Below are positions 27,348 through 34,561 of a stretch of 34,561 nucleotides of DNA, piece by piece. The first letter of the stretch is position 1; the number at the start of each line of letters is the position of its first letter. A program made the translations under genes and the position numbers. Below the pieces are notes generated by a model. It saw only the letters and a list, made by a program, of their open reading frames with translations. It made no database searches and had not been told where the DNA came from. Source of the DNA: Deltaproteobacteria bacterium. Lineage in GTDB: Bacteria; Desulfobacterota; Dissulfuribacteria; Dissulfuribacterales; UBA5754. The DNA is taken from NCBI GenBank assembly GCA_036574075.1, contig JAINCN010000023.1, positions 1 through 34,561 on the forward strand. Reading direction: 5' to 3'.

Positions 27348-27532
27348 CTACCAGGTCCACTCGAGGCTTGCGTAAAAAAACATCCCAGGTTCTTTGACAA
27401 TGGCTGGGGCGGAGCCGGTCCCGCCGCTGGTATGCGAGGCCGCCTTCCAGGGATAGACCTGGGGCAAGGTCCAGGGAGGCTGTGACGTCACCTCCCCAGA
27501 TGCGGGGGTCGATGTTGGCGTAGGTTTGATAT
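27348..27532 (-). pseudogene. C-terminal remnant of a TonB-dependent receptor, frameshifted
   Basis: On the minus strand one frame reads YANIDPRIWGGDVTASLDLA and GLSLEGGLAYQRR, typical of the last beta strands of TonB-dependent receptors. A different frame then ends EPGMFFYASLEWTW followed by TAG at 27350-27348, a classic C-terminal outer-membrane strand with a terminal aromatic residue. The frame change falls around 27420-27435, after AYQRR. The upstream end stops where the MITE arm starts (about 27533), so the rest of the receptor was deleted or displaced. Its place beside a Fur-family gene fits a former metal-uptake locus. Confidence 0.65.
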
Positions 27533-27622
27533 CCGTCCGTGGGCGCCTCCATCCACAAACACCCCGGCCGTAGGCTTATGCTGTGAAATCGAAAGGTTGA
27601 GTGCATATCTCACGGATTCAGG
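27533..27622 (+). repeat. MITE-like element, copy 3 (right arm only)
   Basis: This copy shares GGGCGCCTCCATCCACAAA, GGCTTATGCTGTGAA, TCGAAAGGTTGAGTGCATAT and CTCACGGATTCA with copy 1 at 270-351, differing mainly in a variable patch (CCCGGCCGTA here, TCCGGCTCATC in copy 1). The left half is absent. It joins the broken TonB receptor to the fur leader, and its last base is 26 bp before the fur start codon. Confidence 0.7.
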
Positions 27623-27648
27623 CTATACTGCATTGGAAGAGGCGCGAA

Positions 27649-28050
27649 ATGAGACGGAACACGACCCAGCGCATGACCATCGAAGAGGTCTTTCGGGAGA
27701 ATGACAGGCCCCTGAGTGTGGAAGAGATCCTCACTTTGGGCCGCGTACGCGTGGGGTCCTTAAACCAGTCAACGGTTTACCGGAATCTCAAGATCTTGGT
27801 CGCTGACGGACGGTTGAGGCGCATCTCCCACCCTACTTTCGGGACCCTGTACGAGCGGGCGGGCAAGGGGCACCATCACTACTTTTCCTGCCGCGTATGC
27901 CGTCGTTCCTACGAGCTCCCCGGTTGTGCCCTAAGGGAGGAGCACATCGCCCCTGAAGGGTTCGTCGTGGAGGACCACGAGATATTCATGGTCGGCGTTT
28001 GCCCGTCCTGTGGCAAGGTGGAGAAGCGCCAGGCTCCCCGCCGTATTTGA
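27649..28050 (+). CDS. Fur-family metal-responsive transcription regulator
   Basis: This 133-aa DNA-binding repressor has a winged helix with [19 protein letters not shown] and [20 protein letters not shown] (recognition helix S-T-V-Y-R). Its dimerisation domain has [13 protein letters not shown], a C-x2-C zinc site, and a second pair in VGVCPSCGK. This fits Fur/PerR/Zur, but the subgroup cannot be fixed by eye. I chose ATG 27649 with AAGAGG 6 nt upstream; the longer frame from GTG 27601 lies in MITE sequence. TATACT at 27624-27629 could be the -10 box, with no good -35. The 3' end overlaps uvrB by 65 bp, tail to tail. A neighbouring TonB-receptor remnant suggests a former iron or metal regulon. 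Confidence 0.88.
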   Translation: MRRNTTQRMTIEEVFRENDRPLSVEEILTLGRVRVGSLNQSTVYRNLKILVADGRLRRISHPTFGTLYERAGKGHHHYFSCRVCRRSYELPGCALREEHIAPEGFVVEDHEIFMVGVCPSCGKVEKRQAPRRI

Positions 28051-30031
28051 CGGCGAACTCCTTGAGCCTCTTGATGGTGTCACGGAGTTCCGCCGCCCGT
28101 TCGAACCGGAGTTCCTTGGCAGCGGCCCGCATCTCATCCTCGAGTGCGTGGATCCGCTCTTCGAGCTCCGCCTGTGTGCCGTAGGCAGGGACGACCTCGG
28201 CCACCTCCTCCACGAGGCTTTTCTCCTCTGCGTAGAGCGTGGCGAGGGTCTCGTCGAGCCGTTTCTTGATGGACCGGGGCGTGATGCCGTGTTCCCGGTT
28301 ATGGGCGATCTGGATCCTGCGGCGGCGTTCGGTCTCGTCCAGGGTCCGGCGTATGGAGCCCGTGATCTCGTCGGCGTAAAGGATGCAGAGGCCGTCTGCG
28401 TTTCGGGCCGCCCGTCCTGCTGTCTGGATGAGGGAGCGCTCAGAGCGGAGAAAGCCTTCCTTGTCCGCGTCGAGTACGGCCACAAGGGAGACCTCCGGGA
28501 TGTCGAGTCCCTCACGGAGGAGGTTGATGCCGATGAGGACGTCGAAGTCCCCCTTTCGGAGCCCCTGGATGAGCTGGGTCCTCTCTACGGTCTTGATGTC
28601 AGAGTGGAGGTACCGGACTCGAACACCGAGGGATGCGAGGTACTCTGTGAGGTCCTCGGCCATGCGTTTCGTAAGGGTGGTGACAAGGACCCGCTCTCGG
28701 CGTTCGATGCGTATGCGGATCTCCTCGAGGAGGTCATCCACCTGGGTCCTGGCGGGGCGGACCTCCATGCGCGGATCCACGAGGCCTGTCGGCCGGATGA
28801 TCTGCTCAGCCACATGCCCGCCGGCCTTTTCCAGCTCGTAGGGGCCAGGGGTGGCAGAGACATAAACGGCCTGTGTGACGCACCTCTCGAACTCGTCGAA
28901 ACGGAGCGGTCGGTTGTCCAGGGCCGATGGGAGACGGAAACCGAACTCCACAAGGGTGTTTTTTCTCGACCGGTCCCCTTCATACATGCCCCGGATCTGC
29001 GGGATCGTGATGTGGCTTTCGTCAATGAAGACGAGAAAGTCCTCTGGGAAATACTCGAGGAGGGTGGGAGGGGGCTCGCCTGGGGCCCTGCCTGAGAGGT
29101 GGCGGGCGTAGTTTTCGATGCCGTGACAGTAGCCGAGCTCCCGGAGCATCTCCAGATCCAGGCGCGTGCGGCTCTCAAGACGCTGGGCCTCAACGAGCCG
29201 GTTTTGGGACTCGAGCTCGTGGAGCCGTTCATCCAGTTCGTTTTCTATGGAGACAATGGCCCGTTCAAGCCCGCTTTTTGCCGTGACGTAGTGGCTCGAC
29301 GGGTGCAGGACCACGTCTCGAATAGAGGATACGGCCGTGCCCTTCAGGGGGTCGATGACGCGGAGGGACTCGATCTCATCTCCGAAGAGCTCCACTCGAA
29401 TGGCCCGGTCGTCTTCGTGCGCAGGAAAGATCTCCACCACGTCTCCCCGGACTCGAAAGGTCCCGCGGTGGAAGTCCGTGTCGTTCCTTTCATAGAGCAT
29501 GGCCACAAGGCGGCTGATGAGCGCCTCTCGGCTCATGACCGCCCCGCGCTTCAGGTAGAGGTTCATGTCCTTGTACATCTCCGGGGAGCCGAGGCCGTAG
29601 ATGCACGACACACTTGCCACAATGATCACGTCCCTCCTCGTCAGGAGGGAGTGGGTGGCAGAATGGCGCAGTCGGTCAATGAAGTCGTTGATGGACGAGT
29701 CCTTTTCGATGTACGTGTCGGTCTGTGGGATGTAGGCCTCTGGCTGGTAATAGTCGTAGTAGCTCACGAAGTATTCCACGGCGTTTTCCGGAAAGAGGGC
29801 CTTGAATTCCCCGTAGAGCTGGGCAGCCAGGGTCTTGTTCGGGGCCATGACGAGGGTGGGCCTGCCGATCTGTGCGATGACGTTTGCCATGGTGAAGGTC
29901 TTGCCCGAGCCGGTGACACCGAGGAGGACCTGGTGGGGGACGCCGGCTGTGATACCTGCGACGAGGCTGGAGATGGCCTTCGGCTGGTCTCCGGCTGGGG
30001 CGAAGTCCGCATGAAGATGGAAGATACTCAT
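27986..30031 (-). CDS. uvrB: UvrABC excision nuclease subunit B
   Basis: This 681-aa DNA-damage-recognition helicase works with UvrA and UvrC in nucleotide excision repair. It has Walker [15 protein letters not shown], the beta-hairpin region with [20 protein letters not shown], the DESH-type helicase motif VFIDESHIT, motif [11 protein letters not shown], and a C-terminal UVR domain ([20 protein letters not shown]) for UvrC contact. Length is normal, but about 20 residues after the UVR domain run antisense into the fur coding region. The start overlaps the ABC ATPase stop by 4 bp (ATGA), so it is translationally coupled to an efflux operon, an unusual setting. Confidence 0.97.
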   Translation of the reverse strand: MSIFHLHADFAPAGDQPKAISSLVAGITAGVPHQVLLGVTGSGKTFTMANVIAQIGRPTLVMAPNKTLAAQLYGEFKALFPENAVEYFVSYYDYYQPEAYIPQTDTYIEKDSSINDFIDRLRHSATHSLLTRRDVIIVASVSCIYGLGSPEMYKDMNLYLKRGAVMSREALISRLVAMLYERNDTDFHRGTFRVRGDVVEIFPAHEDDRAIRVELFGDEIESLRVIDPLKGTAVSSIRDVVLHPSSHYVTAKSGLERAIVSIENELDERLHELESQNRLVEAQRLESRTRLDLEMLRELGYCHGIENYARHLSGRAPGEPPPTLLEYFPEDFLVFIDESHITIPQIRGMYEGDRSRKNTLVEFGFRLPSALDNRPLRFDEFERCVTQAVYVSATPGPYELEKAGGHVAEQIIRPTGLVDPRMEVRPARTQVDDLLEEIRIRIERRERVLVTTLTKRMAEDLTEYLASLGVRVRYLHSDIKTVERTQLIQGLRKGDFDVLIGINLLREGLDIPEVSLVAVLDADKEGFLRSERSLIQTAGRAARNADGLCILYADEITGSIRRTLDETERRRRIQIAHNREHGITPRSIKKRLDETLATLYAEEKSLVEEVAEVVPAYGTQAELEERIHALEDEMRAAAKELRFERAAELRDTIKRLKEFAVKYGGEPGASPPCHRTGKRRP

Positions 30032-30699
30032 GAATCCACGATGCGTCCGTCTTCGATCCGGATAGTCCTTTGGGCGTGAGCCGCGATGGACGGGTCGTGG
30101 GTCACGACGACTACGGTCTTGCCCCTGGCGTTCAGGTCGGAGAAGATCCCCATGATCTCCCGGGATGTCGCGCTGTCGAGCTGGCCCGTGGGTTCATCTG
30201 CAAGGATGAGTTCCGGGTCGTTTACGATGGCCCTGGCGATGGCGACCCTTTGCTGCTGTCCGCCTGAGAGCTGGTTTGGCCGAAAGGGGGCCTTGCCTTG
30301 AAGACCCACGAGCTCAAGAAGTTCCATGGCCCGCTCTCTGTGGCTGTCCATGCGTTTCTGGGAGTAGACAGTGGGCAGAAGGACGTTTTCCAAGACGGTT
30401 ATGTAGGAAAGGAGCGAGAAGTTCTGAAAGACGAATCCTATATGGCAGTTTCGAATGGTGGAGAGCGCGTCGTCCGGGAGCGCCGATACCTCCTGGTCTC
30501 CGAGGCGGTAGCGTCCAGAGGTCGGGGTGTCCAGGCAGCCGAGGATGTTCATGAGGGTGGTCTTTCCAGATCCGGAGCTCCCCATGATGGCCACGAACTC
30601 ACCGCGTTCGATGGAGAGCGTGATCCCCTTCAGAACATGGACCACGTTTTCCCCGAGCTGGTAGGTCTTGTAGATGTCCTCCAGAACGCAGAGTGCCAT
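30028..30699 (-). CDS. ABC transporter ATPase, MacB/LolD type
   Basis: This 223-aa nucleotide-binding subunit has Walker [10 protein letters not shown] (40-48), Q-loop [10 protein letters not shown], signature [14 protein letters not shown], Walker [15 protein letters not shown] and H-loop VVVVTHDP. These are typical of ATPases that drive FtsX-like permeases for macrolide, peptide or lipoprotein export. It begins 4 bp after the adaptor gene and overlaps uvrB by 4 bp. A MacB-type permease would be expected next, fused or separate, but none is encoded in the window, so the ATPase must pair with a permease from elsewhere or be a leftover. Confidence 0.92.
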   Translation of the reverse strand: MALCVLEDIYKTYQLGENVVHVLKGITLSIERGEFVAIMGSSGSGKTTLMNILGCLDTPTSGRYRLGDQEVSALPDDALSTIRNCHIGFVFQNFSLLSYITVLENVLLPTVYSQKRMDSHRERAMELLELVGLQGKAPFRPNQLSGGQQQRVAIARAIVNDPELILADEPTGQLDSATSREIMGIFSDLNARGKTVVVVTHDPSIAAHAQRTIRIEDGRIVDS

Positions 30700-30703
30700 G
30701 TGA

Positions 30704-31921
30704 CTACAGGCGGTTGCCGGCCTTGGCCCCAGGTTCCTTCACCGGAAGGATGATCTTGGTCGCGACCTCGTCCCCATCGGAGAGGCCCGAGAGGATCTCC
30801 GTCTTTTCTTCGCCGCGAATGCCTGTCCTGACCGGAACCCTCTCCACCTTGCCCCTGTCCGTCACGCGGAAGACGACCTGATCTCCCTCATCGTACTTGA
30901 CCGCAGCGTTCGGGACCACCAGGGCGTCGGCCTTTTCTTCGGTGATGACCTTCGCGTTCGTGGTCATGGAGGGTTTGAGCAAGGTGGCGTCCTCCTTTTT
31001 GACCGGAACGATGGCGAGATAATAAGTGATGTTGTCCTTGACCACGGGCTGGGGGTAGATCCGATCCACTGTGCCGAAGAAGGTCCTGTCCAGATAGGTG
31101 TCAACGGTGAATTCGACCGCCTGGCCGACCCTGACCCTTCCGATGTCGCTTTCATCCACGTAGATCCACATCTCGAGGAGCGTAGGGTCGAGGATGGTCA
31201 CGAGGTTGGCCACCTGGAGCCCCGTGACCACGGTCTCTCCCTCGGTTATGGTGACCTCAGAGACGATCCCGTCTATGGGAGAGAGGAGCCGGGTGTAGCT
31301 CAGGCGCGTCTCCTGTTGCGCGACCTGCTCTTCCTTGTCCTTCAGGTTCGCCTCTGCGATGCTGAGTTCAGTCCGGTACTCCTCCTCAAGGGCCTTGAGG
31401 CGGGCGGCAGTGGCCTCGAACTGGTTTCGTGCCTGATCCACGGCATCCCGGGTGGTGTAGTCGTTCCGAATGAGTTCCTCGGCCCTTTCATAGGTTATGC
31501 GGGCATATTCGTGGTCGGATCGTGCCTCCTCGATGCGCTTTGGATAGGTGAGCCGGACCTGGCGGAGCCTTTCTTGCGCGGCCTTGAGCTCCGCCTTTTT
31601 CTGTTCAAGGACCTGGAGGATCTCCTCGTCGTCTATGCGGGCGATCATGTCTCCTGCCCTGACCCGGTCACCGACCTTGACGTGCATTTCCATGACCCGC
31701 CCGGTCGCCCGGGAACCGATCTTGATCTCGGCCCCGACCTGGGGCTTGATGATTCCGGTCTCGATGAGCACGTCCCTGAGAAAGGAACGCTCGGCGCGGG
31801 CGGTCTCGATGACCTGGGGGCCGTCCGCAGGGCGGAGGATCAGGTAGGCGAGGAAGACACAGACAGCGAGTAGGGCCGCGGCGGAGATGATCAGGACTCC
31901 CCTGGGGATCTTTTTCATCAT
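30704..31921 (-). CDS. MacA-like periplasmic adaptor (HlyD/RND family)
   Basis: This 405-aa membrane-fusion protein bridges an inner-membrane ABC transporter and TolC. One N-terminal membrane segment (VLIISAAALLAVCVFLAYLIL) is followed by the first lipoyl half (MHVKVGDRVRAGDMIARID) and a long helical hairpin (~95-205). Then come the second lipoyl half (LLSPIDGIVSEVTITEGE), a beta-barrel domain with MWIYVDESDIGRVRVGQ, and a membrane-proximal domain ending VATKIILPVKEPGAK. Its ATG overlaps the TolC stop by 4 bp. Together with the neighbouring TolC and ATPase it forms a MacAB-TolC-like exporter lacking the permease. Confidence 0.92.
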   Translation of the reverse strand: MMKKIPRGVLIISAAALLAVCVFLAYLILRPADGPQVIETARAERSFLRDVLIETGIIKPQVGAEIKIGSRATGRVMEMHVKVGDRVRAGDMIARIDDEEILQVLEQKKAELKAAQERLRQVRLTYPKRIEEARSDHEYARITYERAEELIRNDYTTRDAVDQARNQFEATAARLKALEEEYRTELSIAEANLKDKEEQVAQQETRLSYTRLLSPIDGIVSEVTITEGETVVTGLQVANLVTILDPTLLEMWIYVDESDIGRVRVGQAVEFTVDTYLDRTFFGTVDRIYPQPVVKDNITYYLAIVPVKKEDATLLKPSMTTNAKVITEEKADALVVPNAAVKYDEGDQVVFRVTDRGKVERVPVRTGIRGEEKTEILSGLSDGDEVATKIILPVKEPGAKAGNRL

Positions 31922-33231
31922 GGCGTGGGTCCTTGTGGGGCATTGGCGGAGGGCAGATGGCCTAAAGGGGCGCCGACCGCCCGCTCCAGGGCCGCGACAG
32001 AAATGGAGAGGTCAAAGAGGGCGGCCACATGCTGTTCCCGCGACCGGGCGAGATCCGTCTCCGCCTGGACGAGGGAGAGGATGTCTCCAGTGCCGACACG
32101 GTACTCCCCGAGGGCCTGGCGGTAGGAGAACTCGGCGTCCCTGAGCTGATCCTCTGCAAGGACGAGGCGTTCCTTGGCCGTTGCGAGGTCCTCCTGCGCG
32201 TTGCGCACCTCGAGAAGGACCTGCCTTTCGGTCTCGGCGAGGAGGTGGCGGGCCGCCTCGGTATCGGTCGTTGCGGCGCGTCTGCGGAAGATCTTGCCGA
32301 ACTCAAAGACGTTCCACGTGGCCCGGAGCCCGGCGATGGACTCCTCTGACGAGGTATCCGAAAGGGATCCTCCGGTCTCGAAAGAGGAATACCCGGCGTC
32401 CAGGGAGATGTCCGGGAGGAATGTCCCACGGACGAGATCCTCGTTTCGTTGGGAGATCTCCACTGCCTTGGCGGCCTGTTGGATCTCAGGCCTTTCTCGC
32501 GCTGCCTCCACGAGATCTTGTTCGTCGAACCTGGGTGCTGAGTTGAGAAGTGGGGTTTCAAGGTCGTCGGATGCACCTGGATCCCGGCCGATGAGGGAAT
32601 TCAGGGTGTTCAACGCCTTGAGATAGGCCCCTTCTGCGGCGCGGAGGTCATATTCCGCCTGTTTGAGGCGGACGGATGCCTTGAGGACGTCAGAACGCTT
32701 TGCCACGCCAAGCCTGTATCTGCCTGAGGCCACCTCGTGATCCGTGCGGGCGTGATCGAGCTGGAGCCGTCTCTGGTCACGGATGCCGCGCTGGGCCACC
32801 AGTGTGTAATACGCGGCCTTGACTTCGTATTCGAGATCGAGTCCGCTTCGTGAGACCTCCTCACGGGCGGTCGCGAGATTGAGAAGGGCGATCTGCCGGC
32901 CCGCCTGCCTCTTTCCAAAGTCATAGACGAGGTAGGAGACAGTGGCATCGAATCTGCGCGCGGAGTAGGAGTCGTCAAGGGGGCTCGTCTCGCGGATCCG
33001 GTTTTCCGAACCCGAGAGGTCGAGTCTGGGAAAATAGGGTGAGAGGGATTCTGTTGCCCGCGCCTCGGCCGAGAGGACCTGGGTCTTTACGGCCTGGTGG
33101 GCCGGTAGGTTCTTTCGGGCCAGGGCCACGGCCTCGTCAATGGTGAGGGCGTGGCACGATTCCCCTGCCGTGAGGCTGATGAGGAGCCCTGCGAGGGCCG
33201 AAATCAGAAGGTCTGATCGGTGGTGTCTCAT
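31918..33231 (-). CDS. TolC-family outer-membrane efflux channel
   Basis: This 437-aa outer-membrane protein has a signal peptide ending GESCHA, then LTIDEAVALARKNLPAHQAV and two long coiled-coil repeats typical of TolC (SLDAGYSSFETG and LVQAETDLARSREQHVAALFDL are seen). I chose ATG 33231, whose first base is the last position of the upstream stop (TGATG overlap), rather than 33297 inside the hydrolase gene. It is followed with 4-bp overlap by the MacA-like adaptor. It is distinct from the TolC protein at 6447-7889. Confidence 0.9.
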   Translation of the reverse strand: MRHHRSDLLISALAGLLISLTAGESCHALTIDEAVALARKNLPAHQAVKTQVLSAEARATESLSPYFPRLDLSGSENRIRETSPLDDSYSARRFDATVSYLVYDFGKRQAGRQIALLNLATAREEVSRSGLDLEYEVKAAYYTLVAQRGIRDQRRLQLDHARTDHEVASGRYRLGVAKRSDVLKASVRLKQAEYDLRAAEGAYLKALNTLNSLIGRDPGASDDLETPLLNSAPRFDEQDLVEAARERPEIQQAAKAVEISQRNEDLVRGTFLPDISLDAGYSSFETGGSLSDTSSEESIAGLRATWNVFEFGKIFRRRAATTDTEAARHLLAETERQVLLEVRNAQEDLATAKERLVLAEDQLRDAEFSYRQALGEYRVGTGDILSLVQAETDLARSREQHVAALFDLSISVAALERAVGAPLGHLPSANAPQGPTP

Positions 33232-34001
33232 CACGGCACGCTGAGGCGCATGAGGTCTTCGGCGAGGAGGATAGGGCCTCGGAAATGAGCGCTGCACGGG
33301 GTGATGAGGTCACTTTCGTCGCAGGCCGGGTAAAAATGTGTGAGGAGGAGCCTTGAGACCCCAGCAGCCTCGGCCATCCTTCCGGCCTCCGAGGGCATGA
33401 GGTGTTTCTTGACCTTTCTCCCCTCAGGGGCCGCGCACTCGCAGACAAAGAGGTCGGCCCCCCGGGCGAGCTCGATCAGGGTCTCTGAGTAGTCTGTATC
33501 GCCGGAAAAGACCACGGAGCCGCCTGATCTGGCATCAAGCCGGTATGCGAGGCTCGCCGGTGTGTGTTCGACCGGCGCAGTACGAATGGTGAAAGGCGGG
33601 ATCTGGAGCGCGGCAGGCATATTACAGGGGATCTCCTCGATCCGGACCATTGCCGGATCAGGGTCCACCCATTCCCCGAAGGCGGCCTTGAGTGCCGTGT
33701 GGAACTGGGCAAACCCCTCGCCGGCAAGTATCTGCACAGGACGGGATCGTGCGAAGTCCGGCGCGTATTTGGTGGCGAAGACAAATGGCACGAACTCGGC
33801 CACGTGGTCCGGGTGCCGGTGTGTGTAGAGGATGAGATCCACGGATTGATACGGGATCCCGGCTGCCAGGAGCTGGCGGAGGGTCCCAGCCGCGCTGTCC
33901 ACCAGGACGGTAAAGCCCTCGGAGCGGACGCAAGCGGCCGGTCCAGCCCTGCGAAGCGATGGGACACATGTTCCTGAGCCGATAATGATGATCTCGATCA
34001 T
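33231..34001 (-). CDS. MBL-fold metallo-hydrolase (RNase Z-like)
   Basis: This 256-aa protein has IIIGSGTCVPSLRRAGPA at the N-terminus, the metal motif THRHPDHVAE (H-x-H-x-D-H), FSGDTDYSETL and a late LLLTHFYPACDESDL, in the order of the RNase Z/arylsulfatase-like branch of the beta-lactamase fold. The exact substrate is unknown; a true tRNA-processing RNase Z would be longer and have an exosite arm. I chose ATG 34001; the frame stays open to 34484, but that part translates two repeat copies. It is the first gene of the operon leading to TolC, MacA, ATPase and uvrB. Confidence 0.82.
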   Translation of the reverse strand: MIEIIIIGSGTCVPSLRRAGPAACVRSEGFTVLVDSAAGTLRQLLAAGIPYQSVDLILYTHRHPDHVAEFVPFVFATKYAPDFARSRPVQILAGEGFAQFHTALKAAFGEWVDPDPAMVRIEEIPCNMPAALQIPPFTIRTAPVEHTPASLAYRLDARSGGSVVFSGDTDYSETLIELARGADLFVCECAAPEGRKVKKHLMPSEAGRMAEAAGVSRLLLTHFYPACDESDLITPCSAHFRGPILLAEDLMRLSVP

Positions 34002-34023
34002 GGTTACTTTGATTCTCACGGGC

Positions 34024-34052
34024 ATTCTAAGACAAGGGAAAGGGCAGGGCAA
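34024..34052 (-). promoter_or_regulatory. Candidate sigma-70 promoter for the MBL-TolC-MacA-ATPase-uvrB operon
   Basis: Minus strand TTGCCC (34047-34052) and TAGAAT (34024-34029) are separated by 17 bp. Transcription would begin near 34017, about 16 nt before the chosen start codon of the MBL gene. It lies between the gene and the first right-end repeat. Confidence 0.4.
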
Positions 34053-34066
34053 ATTTTGTATTCGGG

Positions 34067-34267
34067 ATTTGGATGAAAGGTGGGGAGGGGGTGCGGGGCA
34101 GTGCCTCATCGGCCGGATAACCGCTTTGGCGATGCAACTGCCTTTTCGGCCGTGGACGCGAGGTGCTAAGTGAGGCCCTGCGGCCGCCTGCCCTGGCTTT
34201 CTGGATCCGGCCTGATTCAGCACTACCCCGCACCCCCTCCCTGGATTACATGGGCGCACAGCAAACC
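34067..34267 (+). repeat. ~200-bp repeated element with inverted ends, copy A
   Basis: A 159-bp core (34083-34241) starts with GGGAGGGGGTGCGGGG and ends with its reverse complement; the inverted repeats are 22 bp with one mismatch. The repeat continues past the core on both sides (about 16 and 26 bp), with TGGATTACATGGGCGCACAG on the right. The interior has CGGCCGGATAACCGCTTTGG and another small palindrome around TTTTCGGCCGTGG. No coding frame in it looks real. Confidence 0.8.
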
Positions 34268-34316
34268 CTTCCAGATGATGCGGTGGTGAATCCGTGGGCC
34301 GAGGGATGTGCGATCC

Positions 34317-34518
34317 ATTTGGGATAAAAGGTGGGGAGGGGGTGCGGGGCAGTGCCTCATCGGCCGGATAACCGCTTTGGTGATGCAACGGCCTTTTCGG
34401 CCGTGGACGCGAGGTGCCAAGGGAGGCCCTGCGACCGCCTGCCCTGGCTTTCTGGATCCGGCCTGATTCAGCACTACCCCGCACCCCCTCCCTGGATTAC
34501 ATGGGCGCACAGCAAACC
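34317..34518 (+). repeat. ~200-bp repeated element with inverted ends, copy B
   Basis: Nearly identical to 34067-34267 in the same orientation, with only a handful of substitutions (for example GGTGATGCAACGG for GGCGATGCAACTG). Its core is 34334-34492. The 49 bp between the copies is not repeated, so this is two copies side by side rather than a plain tandem duplication. Nothing recognisable follows up to the window end. Confidence 0.8.
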
Positions 34519-34561
34519 TTACACGAGGGTTTGGACGGATGGGTGCACGGCGCAAGTGGAG

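Noticed and set aside
27601-27648. GTG start giving a 149-aa Fur protein
   Set aside because: The extra residues come from the MITE arm, and AAGAGG is well placed only for the ATG at 27649.
28010-29095. A 361-codon plus-strand frame opposite uvrB
   Set aside because: It is a shadow of the strongly conserved uvrB frame in GC-rich DNA, with no recognisable motifs or ribosome-binding site.
29099-30079. A 326-codon plus-strand frame opposite the start of uvrB
   Set aside because: It is antisense to Walker A and the helicase motifs of uvrB and has no features of its own.
34002-34484. 160-residue N-terminal extension of the MBL-fold protein
   Set aside because: It translates the two repeat copies (the same residue pattern appears twice), and the fold begins at the ATG at 34001.

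Overview
The window looks like a chromosomal surface-polysaccharide and secretion region of a Gram-negative bacterium. Evidence for this is two TolC-type outer-membrane channels, Wzm/Wzt-type ABC polysaccharide export and an intact uvrB. A PglB-type single-subunit oligosaccharyltransferase next to rhamnose-sugar genes fits Desulfobacterota (former Deltaproteobacteria); that placement is an inference with modest confidence. No rRNA, tRNA or CRISPR array was seen.

Layout. 1-387: decayed DNA with a probable ISL3-type transposase fragment and copy 1 of a dispersed MITE-like element. 388-10955 (minus strand, AT-rich): a type I secretion system (ABC ATPase, HlyD adaptor, TolC) followed almost without gaps by a secreted reprolysin-like metalloprotease (BACON + DUF4214), a methyltransferase with its own DUF4214 domain and a repetitive coiled coil, and a double-domain GT4 glycosyltransferase. 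10956-15625 (minus): two GT4 glycosyltransferases, wzm, wzt and a 32-codon remnant of a methyltransferase gene cut off just after its start. 15676-18801 (minus, very AT-rich): a polyprenyl-phosphate-sugar-synthase-like GT2 and an STT3/PglB oligosaccharyltransferase. 19148-22288 (plus, GC-rich): gmd, rmd and a GT4, a D-rhamnose module. 22320-26563 (minus): rmlB-rmlD-rmlC-rmlA for dTDP-L-rhamnose, then a second Wzm-like permease without an adjacent ATPase. 26656-28050: a Uma2-family protein, the broken C-terminus of a TonB-dependent receptor, a MITE arm and a Fur-family regulator. 27986-34001 (minus): an overlapping operon of an MBL-fold hydrolase, TolC, MacA-like adaptor, MacB/LolD-like ATPase and uvrB. 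34002-34561: two copies of a ~200-bp element with near-perfect inverted repeats.

How the genes may work together: gmd/rmd and rml supply GDP-D-rhamnose and dTDP-L-rhamnose, the GT4 enzymes build a glycan, and Wzm/Wzt exports it, probably as an O-antigen-like polymer. The GT2 and STT3 pair suggests an additional protein N-glycosylation route in the periplasm. The T1SS-protease-methyltransferase-glycosyltransferase cassette is the most unusual unit: two of its proteins share DUF4214, and export and sugar-modifying genes are fused into one gene string.

The region is a mosaic. Blocks differ clearly in base composition, and their joints carry MITE copies, inverted arrays of a 7-bp repeat (AGCTATC), or gene remnants, which indicates assembly by repeated insertion and deletion.
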